Shown here: positions 22,576 through 34,570 of the stretch, piece by piece
How the letters are laid out: the number at the start of each line of letters is the position of its first letter
How positions within the stretch are numbered: position 1 is the stretch's first letter
Assembly: GCA_027257055.1 (NCBI GenBank)
Contig: JAPVLO010000122.1
Span: 2,542,001-2,606,000, forward strand
Length of the DNA stretch: 64,000 nucleotides
Direction: 5' to 3'
Source of the DNA: Cephalopachus bancanus
Taxonomy: Eukaryota; Chordata; Mammalia; Primates; Tarsiidae
The notes under the pieces: model-generated
Seen by the model: only the letters and a program-made list of their open reading frames with translations
Database searches by the model: none
Told to the model about the DNA's origin: nothing
Position numbers and translations under genes: made by a program

Positions 22576-22845
22576 CTCGCCTTATTCCAGCAGCTCTCCT
22601 GGTTCAGCCGGCTCCGTGAACTAGCAAGACAGCCTCTGAGGTGCCTGGCTGTTCGACTCCAATGATCTTTTGCAGCTCTTCAGGTCACAGCTCTTCAGGG
22701 TTGAGGTTCTTGTCTCATGCCAAGAAGAATGAGGGCCACAGACAGCCGGATAGTGAGACAACAGGATTTGTCCTGAGAGGACAGAAAAGCTCCCACGGTG
22801 GGAGAGGACCCCAAGGGGTTGCCCGTTTGGGACTGAAAACCTGGT

Positions 22846-22857
22846 GCTTATATAACC
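22846..22857 (-). promoter_or_regulatory. LTR TATA box
   Basis: Minus-strand GGTTATATAAGC. A start site 30 nt downstream would fall near 22823, exactly where homology to the insertion at 61824-61913 begins. Confidence 0.6.
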
Positions 22858-22995
22858 CTAAGTCCAAGCTGATTGGCTAGCACTAGCTGTAAGCTGTAGC
22901 TGTTCTGATTGATCAGTATTAAGGACCAGTTGACAGGAGGTGGGGGCCTGATGGGGGCCTATTGATGAGCTGATTGGCTACTTTTCAATCCCAGC

Positions 22996-23156
22996 AATGT
23001 ACTTAAACTCTAGCTTGAGATGCTCACTTGCTTACCAATGCTGAGCCTGAGAGGCCTACCAGGAGTTCACTACATTGTTATCAGAGGACCTGCCTGCCTG
23101 TCTGCCTTGCCTTTCTCTAGTTATCTCCTGTCTCAATTCTGTCTAGAGATATTGTA
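22996..23156. other. No recognised feature
   Basis: Short unique stretch between the LTR and an old Alu. Confidence 0.35.
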
Positions 23157-23163
23157 TGGATTA

Positions 23164-23327
23164 TTTTATTTATTTATATATTTATTTATTTGGAGATGGG
23201 GTCTCTTTCTGTTGCCTAGTCTGGAATGCAGTAGCACAATCGTGACTCACTGTAGCCTTGATCTCCTGGGCTCAAGCAATTATCCCACCTCAATCTCCCA
23301 AGTCGCTGAGAGGCCACCATGCCCAGC

Positions 23328-23362
<35 letters not shown>

Positions 23363-23485
23363 TTGTAGAAATGAGGTCTCTCTATGTTGCCCAGGCTGGT
23401 CTCGAACTCCTGACCTGAAGCAATCCTCCTATCTCGCCCTCCCCAAATGCTGGGATTACAAGTGTGAGCCACCTTGCCTGGCCCT
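23164..23485 (-). mobile_element. Older AluJ-like SINE with (TTTA)n expansion
   Basis: Reverse AluJ-type (GGAGATGGGGTCTCTTTCTG) with target duplication TGGATTA (23157-23163 and 23486-23492). The mid-element A-rich linker has grown into a (TTTA)n run at about 23329-23364. Confidence 0.9.
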
Positions 23486-23606
23486 TGGATTAATTTTTAA
23501 ATGTGTATCTACTTTAATTTTCTGAAAGTATATAAAGGGATCATGGAGTGTTGAAGTGAAATCCTGAGACAGGATTGCAAGATTCAAGATAGAAAAGCAA
23601 AAGCTA

Positions 23607-23893
23607 GCCGGTGCTCAGTGGCTCAGCCAGTAATCCCGCGCCCTTGGGAGGCTGAGGTGAGTGGATTGCCTGAGCCTGTGGGTTTGAGACCCGCCTGGGC
23701 AACTTGGTGAGACCTCATCTCTTCAATAAATCAAAAAATCAGCCGGGCATGGTAGCGTGTGCCTGTAATTCCGGCTACTCGGAAGGCTGAGGCAGCAGGA
23801 TCGCCGGAGCCCAGCAGGTCGAGGCTGTGGTGGCCAGGAGTGGCCACTGCACTCCAGTCTGGGCGACAGAGTGAGACTCCGACTCAAAAAAAA
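23607..23893 (+). mobile_element. Alu SINE, young strepsirrhine type
   Basis: Full dimer with a perfect 16-bp target duplication AGAAAAGCAAAAGCTA (23591-23606 and 23894-23909). Confidence 0.96.
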
Positions 23894-24147
23894 AGAAAAG
23901 CAAAAGCTATTGACAGAAGTAGCATTTTAAAAAATGGAATTTAAGAAATTCTTACTCTAACTTAATGTTAGAGTGGAAGATTATAGGGTAAGAAAGGATT
24001 GAACGTTCTCCAGAGCTTGTTACAACTTGGGTCTCTGGTTATTTTAGGCATTCACATTATAACAAGATGCTCATTTCTACATGTAGTGAAATGTCAGACC
24101 CTGTGCTTAGAATAAATATAACTCTGCTTCTTCACATCCACAAGGTG

Positions 24148-24189
24148 TTTTTGTATAAGATGAAAGTCAACTTTCATCTTATACAAAAA
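24148..24189. repeat. Perfect 42-bp palindrome
   Basis: Left arm TTTTTGTATAAGATGAAAGT (24148-24167), 2-bp centre CA, and an exactly complementary right arm (24170-24189). It can form a 20-bp perfect hairpin in either strand. It is not part of any repeat I recognise. Confidence 0.97.
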
Positions 24190-24303
24190 AGATTTGATTT
24201 TGAATCATGTCCCTACAAATTATTAGCACATGAATTTTAAAAGTAACTTAATTTTCCACTCAACTTTGCTGTGAACCTAAAACTAACCTAAAAAATAAAG
24301 TCT

Positions 24304-24601
24304 GGCCGGGCTCGGTGGCTCAACCTGTAATCCTGCGCTTTGGGAAGCTGAGGTGAGTAGATTGCCTGAGCCCGCGGGTTCGAGACCCACCTGGGCAACT
24401 TGGCGAGACCTCATTTCTACAATAAATCAAAAAATTAGCCAGGCATGGTAGCGCACACCTGTAGTTCCAGCTACTTGGAAGGTTGAGGCGAAGGATCACC
24501 GGAGCCCAGCAGGTCGAGGCTACAGTGGCCGGGAACGGCCACTGCACTCCAGTCTGGGCTACAGAGTGAGACTCCAACTCAAATAAATAAATAAATAAAT
24601 A
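24304..24601 (+). mobile_element. Alu SINE, young strepsirrhine type
   Basis: Full dimer with an (AAAT)n tail. No clear target duplication was seen. Confidence 0.92.
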
Positions 24602-24608
24602 CAATCTA

Positions 24609-24949
24609 TATTTTAAAAATAGTTTAGTAAGAGAAGTTGTGAAAGCACCTAGCACAATAAATGTCTTTTTTCTTTTAGCAGATGTGCCCTGTCACTGTAC
24701 TCTATTGGTTGAAGTGATTGCTTTGAATCAAGGCATCCCAGATTCAACAGAGAAGGTGTATAGCCACTCTGGGTGAGATAAGTGTCGAAGAATCTTGACA
24801 CTCTAAGGCTGTCTCCTGAATGTATCGGGGAGGGCGTGAGTCAGTTCTTAAATACATGAAAAATTTTGTGTGTATTTGTGTATATGTTTTATGTGTACTC
24901 TACCTTTGAGTATCAAAATTCTTTGATACTTCTTTCATCAAGCAGTGGA
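24609..24949. other. No recognised feature
   Basis: Unique sequence. An acceptor-like TTTTTTCTTTTAGCAG at about 24668 has no partner donor or open frame of note. Confidence 0.35.
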
Positions 24950-25432
24950 GGCTATGTCCCCTCCCCTTGAATCCAAACTGTCTTATGGAGTAAGTGATAC
25001 TGTGTGACTAACGAGGCTGTCATAAAAGAGGATGCGGATACAGCTTCTGCCTTGTTCACTGGATCCCTCATCCTCAGACCATGAGCTGCACTGTGAGAAA
25101 CTCAACTACTCTGCAGCTGCCTTATTTCAAAGAAGCCAAGCCACTTGGAGAGGCCACATGAAGGTGCTTTAGTCAGGAGTCCTAGGCCTTGAGTCATCCC
25201 ATCCCAGGCACCAGGCATGTGAGTGAATGAGTGAAGGTTCCAGCCCCCCGCCATTGTGTCGCCCTTAGCCTTCAAGTCTTCTTGACTGAGGGCCTCAGAC
25301 ATCATGCAACCTCAGACATTCATTTCTAAATTTTTGCTCCATATCATCCATGAGCATAAAAAATGGTTGGATTGTGCTTAAATTGTTAAGTTCTGGGTAA
25401 TTTGTTACATAGCAGTAGTTACTGAAACAGTG
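24950..25432 (+). mobile_element. MLT1-type MaLR solo LTR
   Basis: GGCTATGTCCCCTCCCCTTG, AGTGATACTGTGTGACTAAC, GAAGCCAAGCCACTTGGAGA and the terminal GTTCTGGGTAATTTGTTACA with GCAGTAGTTACTGAAACAG follow the ancient MLT1 LTR consensus. Mammal-wide age, no internal region. Confidence 0.75.
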
Positions 25433-26125
25433 TTTAATGTCTAATAATTAGCAACAATTATTTTTCAGTGGAAAACCTAAAGAATCAGTTGTAGCAAGTA
25501 CCTATAAGCAGAAACAAAATGTCTTTCCAAAATCTAGAATTATCACAAACAACAAAAGTATGGGTTCTTACCAGATATTTATTGCTTATTCATAGTCTAT
25601 GTGAAGTTTACAAGTCAGGAATAATTTTTATTATAAGTGATATTGTTTCCTATCACAGCTGACATTCTGCCTTTACCAGGTTTCTAGGGGAACTGAGCTA
25701 GAAGGTTAACCCATGGTCAAATTTATTCATAGAGAAGTATCCGTTGAGAAAAGCAAGGTAGCAATATTAACATTGGGCAGAATAGAACTTGGGACAAAAA
25801 GCATCAAACAGAACAATGAAGCCCATAGACTTTGGTTAGATACCCTCAATGTCTCCTTAATGATCTCATCGATCATGTGGCTCTAAACAACAAACAGTAA
25901 GCTGTTGACTCCCACATTCATGCTGCCAGCCAAGACCTTTCCCCAAAATTCAGCTCATGCATCCAACTACCTACTGAACATTTCCACTTGATGTCTTAAG
26001 AGATACCTCAAAATCAACATGTACAAAACTCCAAAACTGGACTTCTAATCTACCCCTTCCTCTCAAATTTGCTCTACTTCAAAGACAACCACTCCATATG
26101 ACAGCCTTGGTTGTTGGTAAGTTTG
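25433..26125. other. No recognised feature
   Basis: Unique AT-rich sequence. The 3' part grades into L2. Confidence 0.4.
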
Positions 26126-26670
26126 GCTTGTGAGTTTCTTAGAGCATAAACTTCAACTCACTCTCAATTCCTTTCTCTCGCTCTGTATTCAATCTGTCAA
26201 GAAATCCTGTTGGATCTGCCCTTAAGAAATACTCAGAATTCAGACATTTTTTGTTACTCCTACTGTCACCGCCTGATGTGACCATTATCACATCTGGCCT
26301 GGGATACTGCATGCCTTGTTACTGGTGTCCCTGCTTCTACCCTTGCCCTCGGCATTCAGTCCTCAACACAGCAGCCAGACTGATTTGTTAGAAAGGTAAG
26401 CCAGATAATTCTTTGCTCAAAATATTTTTCACTCAGAGTAAAAGCCGAATTCCTTATAATGTCCTATAGGCCCTGCTCATAGCACTTAGTGCTTTCTAAC
26501 ACACGGTATGACTTATCTGTCACACTTATTGCCTGTTGCCATTCTCCCTATTGGAATGTAAATTCTGCAAGGGAAACATTTTTGCTTGTTTTGTTCCCTG
26601 GTGTATCCCAAACACCTAGAACAATGCCTGACACATAATAAGCATTCAGGAAAGAGTTTTTAAATGGATG
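25900..26670 (+). repeat. L2 LINE 3' end
   Basis: CAGCAGCCAGACTGATTTGTT, CACTCAGAGTAAAAGCCGAA and ATGCCTGACACATAATAAGC are classic L2 3'-region text. The end overlaps the tandem duplication at 26629. Confidence 0.75.
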
Positions 26671-26711
26671 AATGACACATAATAAGCATTCAGGAAAGAG
26701 TTTTTAAATGG
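26629..26711. repeat. 44-bp tandem duplication
   Basis: Thirty-nine bases (26629-26667) recur without change at 26673-26711 with a 44-bp period. It duplicates the end of the L2 copy and must be recent relative to the L2. Confidence 0.95.
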
Positions 26712-26765
26712 CTACTTAATGGTGATGCAATAGTTATTAGTACTAAACTTTTATGAATCAAATCA

Positions 26766-27209
<444 letters not shown>

Positions 27210-27255
27210 TTATTGAGATTCAGAATATTTTGATTAGTAAGTTTGATTTAGTATT

Positions 27256-27551
27256 TTTTTTTTTTTTGGCGTTGGAGTCTCACTCTGTCACCCAGACCGA
27301 AGTGCAGTGGCATGCATGCTCATGGCCACCCCAGCATTTAACTTCTGGGCTCCAGTGATCCTTCCGCCTCAGCCTTCCAAGTAGCTGGAACTACAGAGGC
27401 GCACTACCACACCTGGCTAATTTTTGACTTATTGTAGAAACAAGGTCTTGCCAAGTTGCCCGGGCTGGTCTTGAACCCATGGGCTCAGGCAATCCATTCG
27501 CCTTGGCCTCCCAAAGTGCCGGGATTATAGGCTGAGCCACCGAGCCCTGCC
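27256..27551 (-). mobile_element. Alu SINE, intermediate age
   Basis: Reverse dimer with a perfect 12-bp target duplication TGATTTAGTATT (27244-27255 and 27552-27563). Confidence 0.94.
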
Positions 27552-27563
27552 TGATTTAGTATT

Positions 27564-28608
27564 AAACTTGGTGCCTTGGATTAAATATTTCTTTTTTTAC
27601 AAATACACGTGAAATAGGGTGAAACTTGATAAGTTATACCACTGAAAACTTTTGTAAGTTCTAGAGAGAGAGAAAAAAGTATAAACAACTTTCTCTGACC
27701 ACAAAACATTAATGTACAAATTAATAGAAAGAAGACATTTGACTCAAGTGTTGTGGAAACATAAAAAGAACCTAGATAGTGGGAGATGTGTGGTTAACAC
27801 CATACTGGCCTGGAAAGATATGGCTCTTGTCCTGTGCAATAAGATCATCCAGCAGAGACTAAGGAATCAGATTTACAAGAGTGGGGAAGACTGGCCTGAG
27901 TCTGAATCCTTCTTGCAAGTCCTGTGCAAGGAGGACTTGGTCAGGTGAAGAAGTCTAGAGACAAAGGGGCCAAAACAGAGAGATATGAGAGCCTGTGTAG
28001 CCTTCTGGGATCTCTGCTGGTTTAACATCACAGGCAAGTAGCGTAAGAGCTAACAAGTAGTCAAGGGGAGGTTGTATGTAGCTACTCTTGGCAGGAGAGT
28101 ATATGGGATTTGGGGACCTATATACAGTGACATACACATGGGACAGCCGAGGCATGTGTATGAGAAGGGGTGAAGATAAGCAGACTTCTGTTCCCTTAGG
28201 GTTGGAGGAAATGATAGACATGCATGCAGATAGTTTTTCATGTGGGAGAGGGGAAAGAAAATTGAAGAAACTCTTTGTTCCCATTGATTTCTAATTCTTT
28301 CTGTATATTTTTACAGAGATTACAGATGAAACAAGCAGAGTTGAGACTTGAGTGAAATTAGAGACAGTGTCTTTAGTTCATTGCCACTGTGTGATTGTCT
28401 CCAAATAGGCATTACCCTGGGTGTATGAAAGACTGGAGGTCGGTAGATAGTTGAATGGACTGGACTTTTCCAGATGGATGCACTAGACAGACTAGGGAGT
28501 AAGAGAGGCAGTGAGTTGGCAAGAGGGATAATTAATGAATCACGGGGTCTAGCCTAACTAGGCTGGAAGCTTCATAAGGACATGGACCATGTTGATTTTG
28601 TTTGTATC
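27564..28608. other. Unique sequence, no gene assigned
   Basis: Repeat-free. The open frames here (78 and 109 codons) lack splice or family support. Confidence 0.4.
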
Positions 28609-28625
28609 TGCATCCATAATTGTTT

Positions 28626-28897
28626 GTTTTTGAGTCAGAGTCTCACTCTGTAGTTAGGCTGGAGTGCAGTCACACACTCACAGCCACCACAGCCTTGATC
28701 TGGGCTCAGGCATTCCTTCTGCCTCAGCCTTCCAACCACCGGTGTGCGCCACCACACCTGGTTAATTTTTTTGATTTATTGTAGAGACGAGGTCTTGCCA
28801 AGTTGCCCAGGGTGGTCTTGAACGTTGAGCTCAGACAATCCTCTCACCTCCATCTCCCAAAATGCTAGGATTACAGGCATGAGCCACTGTGCTTGGC
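28626..28897 (-). mobile_element. Alu SINE inserted in another Alu's tail
   Basis: Reverse, with a TTGTTTG duplication (28619-28625 and 28898-28904). It lies in the T-rich tail of the older Alu that follows. Confidence 0.85.
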
Positions 28898-29213
28898 TTG
28901 TTTGGTTTCTGAGTCAAGGTCTCATTCTCTTGCCCAGGCTATAGTGCAGTGACACAATCACAGCTCACTGCAGCCTTGCAGCCAAGAGCTCAGGTGATCC
29001 TTCTGCCTCAGCCTTCTGAGTAGCTGGGACTACACGTGCATGTCACCACGCTTGACTATTTTATCTTTGTTTGTTTGTTTGTTTGTTTGTTTTTGATAGA
29101 CAAAGTCTCACTATATTATCCAGGCTAGTCTCGAACTCCTGATCTCAAGTGATCATCCCACCTCAGCCTCCCAAAGTGCTGGGATTACAGGCATGAGCTA
29201 CTAGACCTGGGCT
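28898..29213 (-). mobile_element. Older AluJ-like SINE with (TTTG)n linker
   Basis: Outer duplication TGCATCCATAATTGTT (28609-28624) and TGCATTCATTATTGTT (29214-29229) brackets this copy plus the nested Alu. Its linker has expanded to (TTTG)n at about 29066-29095. Confidence 0.88.
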
Positions 29214-29229
29214 TGCATTCATTATTGTT

Positions 29230-29449
29230 AAAATGAATAACCTGGAGGGTAGAAGAAGTCAAAGAGAAGAGACTGATAGTTTGGGGGAAAAGTTTTCCAA
29301 AGATGAGAATTCCTAGCAAGGTCGAAGAATAAGAATAGTGAGAAGGAGAAGTGAGAGAACTGGAAGAGTGGGTAGAGAGCTAGAGTTTCACAATGGAGGT
29401 GACTTCTGCACTGGGCCAGTTTTTAGTTTAACTGGAGAAAGAAGCCTCA
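29230..29449. other. No recognised feature
   Basis: Purine-rich unique sequence. Confidence 0.35.
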
Positions 29450-29900
29450 TACATATAATAATGCAGAGCAGTATAATAGTGCTCTGGGAATAAGAGAAAG
29501 GAAAGATAATTTGGGGCTGGAGTGTTCACTTCTCAGAAGTGAGAGTTGAATTAGGCCTTGAAGGATGAGTAAAGGGGTAAGCAGAGGGGCTGAGGAGGGA
29601 GAACATTCCAAAAGGAAGAAGGCAGGGCAGTTGTGGGAAAACTATGTGGATACAGAAAAAGTCAAGACATGTTTAGAGAGTTCTGGAATAGAATGACTGA
29701 AACTGAGAGTTTGTGTAGGAGAATCATGGGAGATGAAGATTGTTAACACAGGCTAGGATCAGGTCATGGAGAATATTGAAAGCCAGCTTAGAGTTCATCT
29801 TATAGGCAGGAGAGACCACTGAAGATTTTTGATAAGGAAGTGAGATAGTATCTCCATTTTAATCTGCTCTTGGTGTGTCCTGGGTATATCGAAGAGGGAA
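29450..29900 (-). repeat. L2 LINE fragment
   Basis: GAATTAGGCCTTGAAGGATG, GGAGAACATTCCAAAAGG, GATCAGGTCATGGAGAATAT and CTTATAGGCAGGAGAGACCA follow the L2 3' region. The purine-rich strand is on the plus side. Confidence 0.65.
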
Positions 29901-30296
29901 TACCATTGCATTCTATTAGAGGATAGCTGTAGAAGGGGCCTGCAAGATGGAAATTGAAAAAGGGATACAAGAGAAATGGTACAGAAGAGAAATCATCAGG
30001 ACCTGGTGGCTTGTTGGAAAGGGGACCTAAAGAAGGAGAGGGGCCATCAAGGCTGGAAAGAAGGAATCAGCAGAAACGGATAATGTCCTGCTCAGGAAAT
30101 GAGCTCAGAAAAAAGTTTCAGGATAACTAAGTAAAGATCAGTGAATTTGGCCACTAGGAGATGATGGTGACTTGGACCAAAATTTAGCAGTAGAAGAAAC
30201 TTATAAAAAGTGATAGTTGGTGGTGGTGTAGAGAACTGTGGAGGGGTTTTTTGGTCCCTTCTTTTTCTTTCTTTATTTTTTTTTATAAATAGCAAC

Positions 30297-30790
30297 TCTT
30301 TGAGATATAATTCACAGACCATACAATTTACCTTTTTAAGGTGTATAACACAGTGGTTTTTAGTATATTCAGAGTTGTACAACCATCACCACAATCAGTT
30401 TTACATTTTCATTACCCCAAAAAGAATCCTCTCACCCATTAGCAGTCACTCCCCTTTATCCCCTCATCTTCAGGCAACCACGAATCTTCTGTTTCTGTAG
30501 TATTTGCCTTTCCAGACATTTCATATAATGGAGTCATACAACATGCAGTCTTTTGTGACTGGCTTCTTTCATGTAGTGTGGTATTTTCAAGTTTCATCCC
30601 TGTTGTAGTATATATTAGTACTTTTCTCCTTTTTATTGCTGGATAATATCCCACTGTATGAATATATCACATTTTGTTTATTCATTCACCAGCTGATGGC
30701 ACTGGGTTATTTCCACTTTTTAGCTCTTATGAATAATGCTACCATGAACATTTGTGTATAAGTTATTATATGGGCATATGATTTGTTTTG
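30297..30790 (-). mobile_element. Ancient L1 3' UTR
   Basis: TTTGAGATATAATTCACAGACC, GTGGTTTTTAGTATATTCAG, TTAGCAGTCACTCCCCTTTA and GGCTTCTTTCATGTAGTGTG are the reverse complement of the L1M 3' end. Nearly continuous, with only small gaps. Confidence 0.8.
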
Positions 30791-31084
30791 CTTTTGAAGT
30801 TGAGGCCCTGGCTATGTTTAGAAGCAGAGGGAAAGAAAGAAACTGGTAAGGAAGAAGGGCCACTGGAAATACTGGAGATCAGGAGTCTTCCTGGAGAGAG
30901 AGCAGAGCTGAAAGAAATGGGAAGGAATGGAAGGAGGAAGAGGAGGGGGAAGTGACCCTTGGAAATAGGGATGGGCCTCTACTGCTAAGACAGGAGTGAA
31001 GGAAAATGGGATTTTTTTTCCTAGGTTGAAAATGCTTTCAAAATATATTTTCTGATTATAAAAATAATCCAAGGAAGGTTCTAT
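30791..31084. other. No recognised feature
   Basis: Purine-rich unique sequence. Confidence 0.35.
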
Positions 31085-31275
31085 AACAGTGGCTAAGAAT
31101 GTGGGTTCTCAAGTCATGCTGCTTAGGGTTGAATTGTGATATTGCGGCTTACTAGTTGTGGAACCCTGGACTTGTTAGTTAACCTTTCTAAGCCTTAGTT
31201 TCTTCCTTTGTAAAATGAGGATGAGAGTACCTATCTTACTGGCCCATTATGAGGATTAAAAGAAATAATGCCTGT
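31085..31275 (+). repeat. MIR SINE
   Basis: Forward MIR: AGTGGCTAAGAATGTGGGTT, TTACTAGTTGTGGAACCCTG, TTTCTTCCTTTGTAAAATGAG and TATGAGGATTAAAAGAAAT. Confidence 0.9.
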
Positions 31276-31279
31276 ATTA

Positions 31280-31612
31280 GTTAACCTTGCTGTATTAGTT
31301 AGCCGTTGCTGTATAACAAGTTACCCCAAAATAACAAACAGTATGTCACAGTTTCTGAGGTTAGGAATCCAAGAGTGACTTCACAAGGTGCCTCTGGCCC
31401 AGGATTGCTCATGAGGTTGCACTTGTGCTGTTGGCTGGGGTATTCATCCCACAATTTGGAGTTGAAGGACCCACTTACAAGCTCACTCGCTTGGCTGTTG
31501 ACAGGCCTCAGTTACTTTTCAGCTATTGGCTGTCTCTAGCCACCAGTGCCTGTCCATAGGCACAAGTGATCCAAGAGAGGGAGAACCAGACAGCCCACAA
31601 CAGAAGCCACAG
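31280..31612. other. Unique sequence, possibly old repeat
   Basis: GTATTAGTTAGCCGTTGCTGTATAAC and AGGAGTTGAAGGACCC-like text look like an eroded MER- or LTR-class repeat, but I cannot name it. Confidence 0.3.
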
Positions 31613-31613
31613 T

Positions 31614-31903
31614 CTTTTTTTTTTTGAGTTGGAGTCTCACTCTGTCGCCCAGACTGGAGTGCAGTGGCTGCTCCCGGACACCGCAGCCTCGACCTGCTGG
31701 GCTCCAGCGATCCTTCCGCCTCAGCCTTCCAAGTAGCTGGAACTACAGGCGCGCGCTACCACACCCGGCTAATTCTTTGATTTATTGTAGAGATGAGGTC
31801 TCACCAAGTTGTCCAGGCAGGTCTCGAATCCTCAGGCTCAGGCAATCCACTCACCTCAGCCTACCAAAGCGCTGGGATTACAGGCTGAGCTACTGAGCCT
31901 GGC
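31614..31903 (-). mobile_element. Alu SINE, young strepsirrhine type
   Basis: Reverse dimer that abuts the tail of an older reverse Alu immediately downstream. Most likely it inserted into that A-tail. Confidence 0.92.
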
Positions 31904-32203
31904 TTATTTATATTTTTTTAGAGACCAGGTATCACTCTATCACCCAGGCTAGAGTGCAGTGGCAAGATCATAGTTCACTGTAGCCTTGAACTCCTGAGCT
32001 CAAGTAATTCTCCCACCTCTACCTCCAGAGTAGCTGGGACTGCAGGTGTGACCACCATACCCAGCTACTTTTTTTATTTTATTTTTTGTAGAGGTATGTT
32101 CTCACTTTATTTCCCATGCAGGTCTTGAACTGCTGTGTTCAAGTGATTCTCCCTCGGCCTCCCAAAGTTCTAGAATTATAGCCATGAGCCACTGTGCCCA
32201 GCC
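31904..32203 (-). mobile_element. Older AluJ-like SINE
   Basis: AGAGACCAGGTATCACTCTA through GAGCCACTGTGCCCAGCC. Flanks CCACAGTCTTTT (31607-31618) and CTGCAATCTTTT (after 32205) may be its eroded target duplication. Confidence 0.85.
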
Positions 32204-32413
32204 AACTGCAATCTTTTATAACCAAACTGCAGAAGTGACTTCCTATCACTTCTGCCATATGCAATTGATCACGCAGTACAGTGTGGCAGGGACTGGAGGC
32301 TGGCCCATGGGGGACAATCTTGGTTGCTGGCTACTACATCACTTAGCACAGTACATGACACATACACTCACAATAACTTTCCATAGTGACAATTTTACGA
32401 TATTATAGAAATG

Positions 32414-32702
32414 AGCCGGGCTCGGTGACTCAACCTGTAATCCCGTGCTTTGGGTGACTGAGGTGAGTGGATTGCCTGAGCCCGCGGGTTCGAGACCCGC
32501 CTGGGCAACTTGGCGAGACTTCATCTCTACAATAAATAAAAAAATTAGCTGGGCGTGGTAGTGCGTGCCTGTAGTTCCAACTACTTGGAAGGCTGAGGCG
32601 GAAGGATCACTGGAGCCCAGCAGGTCGAGGCTGCGGTGGCCAGGAGCAGCCACTGCATTCCAGTGTGGGTGACAGAGTGAGACTCCAACTCAAAAAAAAA
32701 AA
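32414..32702 (+). mobile_element. Alu SINE, young strepsirrhine type
   Basis: Full dimer with a perfect 12-bp target duplication ATTATAGAAATG (32402-32413 and 32703-32714). Confidence 0.95.
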
Positions 32703-32714
32703 ATTATAGAAATG

Positions 32715-34240
32715 TATAAAGAAGGTAGAAACCCACAGTTAGATAGAAATAGTAGTGATTTTTTTTTTCCTAAGGAGGGCTGCTAGTAATATGACCATGG
32801 TTTTTTAAACTTTCTACCACATCCACAAGAAAATGTTTATTAATTAATGGAATATTACCTTTAGAAAATTAACTTTTGATATCTCTTTTGTCTCTTATAT
32901 TTGGAGTTTATATCATAACCTTGCTTTTCCTTCAATTTAGCATTATGATAATTCTGAATCGGGACCTCACACACCCTATCTCTGTCATCAGTAAGATTAT
33001 GATTTTCCAATAAGATCAAATAGAAATAGGTCAGGAGTGCAAAGAACACCCTGGCCGTATCTGGCACAAAGTGACTGATGCTGCTGAATACCAGCCCCTC
33101 CAAGAATGGATATTTTGCAAGACAGCTCCTCTCTGTCATCTTCTGTCATTTCTCCCCTACTTTATTCTCTGTGCATAACAGCTGTTCAGGGCATTGTCGA
33201 GCGCAGGGGCACTGCAATCAGGAAAGGGAGTGAGGACACAGCAGGAGAAGGCTGTGCATAGACCGGTGAGTGGAAGACAGGACAAACAGCTAGGTAGCAG
33301 TGAGATGGCTTCACTGTGGGGCGAAGTATGGGGAAGATTATCAATTCCCTAGATTTATAAGAAGTGAGCCCTCGAATGTTGTGTCACCAGTCACCGTCCA
33401 TGTTCGAGGAAAATCATAGCTGCTGAGGGAGAGTCTTGCAAAGTCAGTTTAAGTAGATTATTAGTACTTTGTGGTAGCTTTTTAATAAGGGTCAGATTAA
33501 TTTTCTGATGCTGTTTTCTACTTTAATGTTACTTCTTTAATCATTAGAATACCACCAATTCCTTCAGGCAATAGGAAGCTATTGAAGATTTAATGAGATT
33601 CATATTGCTTATGCTTAAATGTTGATGACTTCCTGCATGCATATTAATCATTCCTGACCTTGATCTCAAATTCCTTCCCGATACAAATTCTCATCAAGCA
33701 TGCCTACTAGATCTCTCAGTGTTCACTGAATACCTGGTTTGTTTCCAAAAGTACATAAAAGAACATTAAGTCTGATGTTCAGTGTGTGTCAAATTTTCAG
33801 TATTCTTATCTGATTTGTCTTCCAATTCTTTTTGTTACTATAAATCTGGGAAATTTAGGGGGAGACAAATCAGTAACTCTTAACAGGAGTTTTAGCCTAG
33901 TTTAGAAGACTGTATGTTCTGTGCAGCAGACCTTGAACACGCCTAATTGGTTGTCTAGGTCAGTGTGTCCAACTGGCAGCTCTCAGAGCCCATCCAGGCC
34001 ACAGAGCATTTCCGGGTGGCTTGTGTGCGTGCTCCGGCTGTTGAGCAGCAGGACTGGGCCTCTGTCCCCTGCTTCGCTGGCCCCATCCTTTAGTTCAAGC
34101 TCACCCCCTCCTGCCTCAGAGGCCTGGGAAACCCAGGCTGGCCACCTGGCCTCCTCAAGCCCAGCATCTATGCATCTGCCTCAATTGTCTATTCAGCCAC
34201 CTTGGCAGATATCTTGACTAACAGTTCTTCCCTGAACTAG
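32715..34240. other. Long unique stretch, no gene assigned
   Basis: Mostly repeat-free. A GC-richer segment at 33950-34200 starts GTGTCCAACTGGCAGCTC, reminiscent of the ends of some hAT elements but too diverged to name. No splice-supported exon was found. Confidence 0.35.
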
Positions 34241-34570
34241 GACTGGGGACAGGCGTTGTTGGAGAACAGGAGAGGAGAGGTGACAGGACTCAGGAGTTTG
34301 AGGGAAGATGAAAGTGAGGGCGAAGAAGTGTGGGAGAAAGAGGGAAAGGATCACATCAGTTAGAGAAAATAAATATGTAAGAACATGAGGGAAAGAAGGT
34401 GTGTATATAAAGAGACAGGATGGGAGGGGGAAGAAGGAGGTGAGGAGGTGAATGAGGTTGGGTATGGTGATGCCAGTCACTGAGATGAGGAACAAAAGAG
34501 GTAAATTTATGTGTGAAAGAGTCCACCTGGGAGAGAATGGAGAGAGCCAAACAACGGCTCTGTCTGGCAG
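34241..34570. repeat. Purine-rich asymmetric tract
   Basis: About 300 bp strongly biased to A and G on the plus strand (GGAGAGGAGAGGTGACAGG and similar). The 164-codon minus-strand frame through it reflects this bias. Confidence 0.6.

Larger units (their letters stand above)
22390..22995 (-). mobile_element. Solo LTR of a retroviral-type element
   Basis: Read on the minus strand it has CCAAT-type boxes (near 22970 and 22868), a TATA box GGTTATATAAGC, a GC-rich R-like segment, and then the text 'GGCTGTCTGTGGCCCTCATTC' typical of many mammalian class I LTRs. No internal genes flank it. The polyadenylation signal that a related sequence at 61854 retains is altered here. Ends are approximate because I could not fix the TG...CA boundaries. 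Confidence 0.6.

Noticed and set aside
23329..23364. Regular TTTA array considered as an independent satellite
   Set aside because: It lies within the A-rich linker of a reverse Alu and is simple microsatellite growth.
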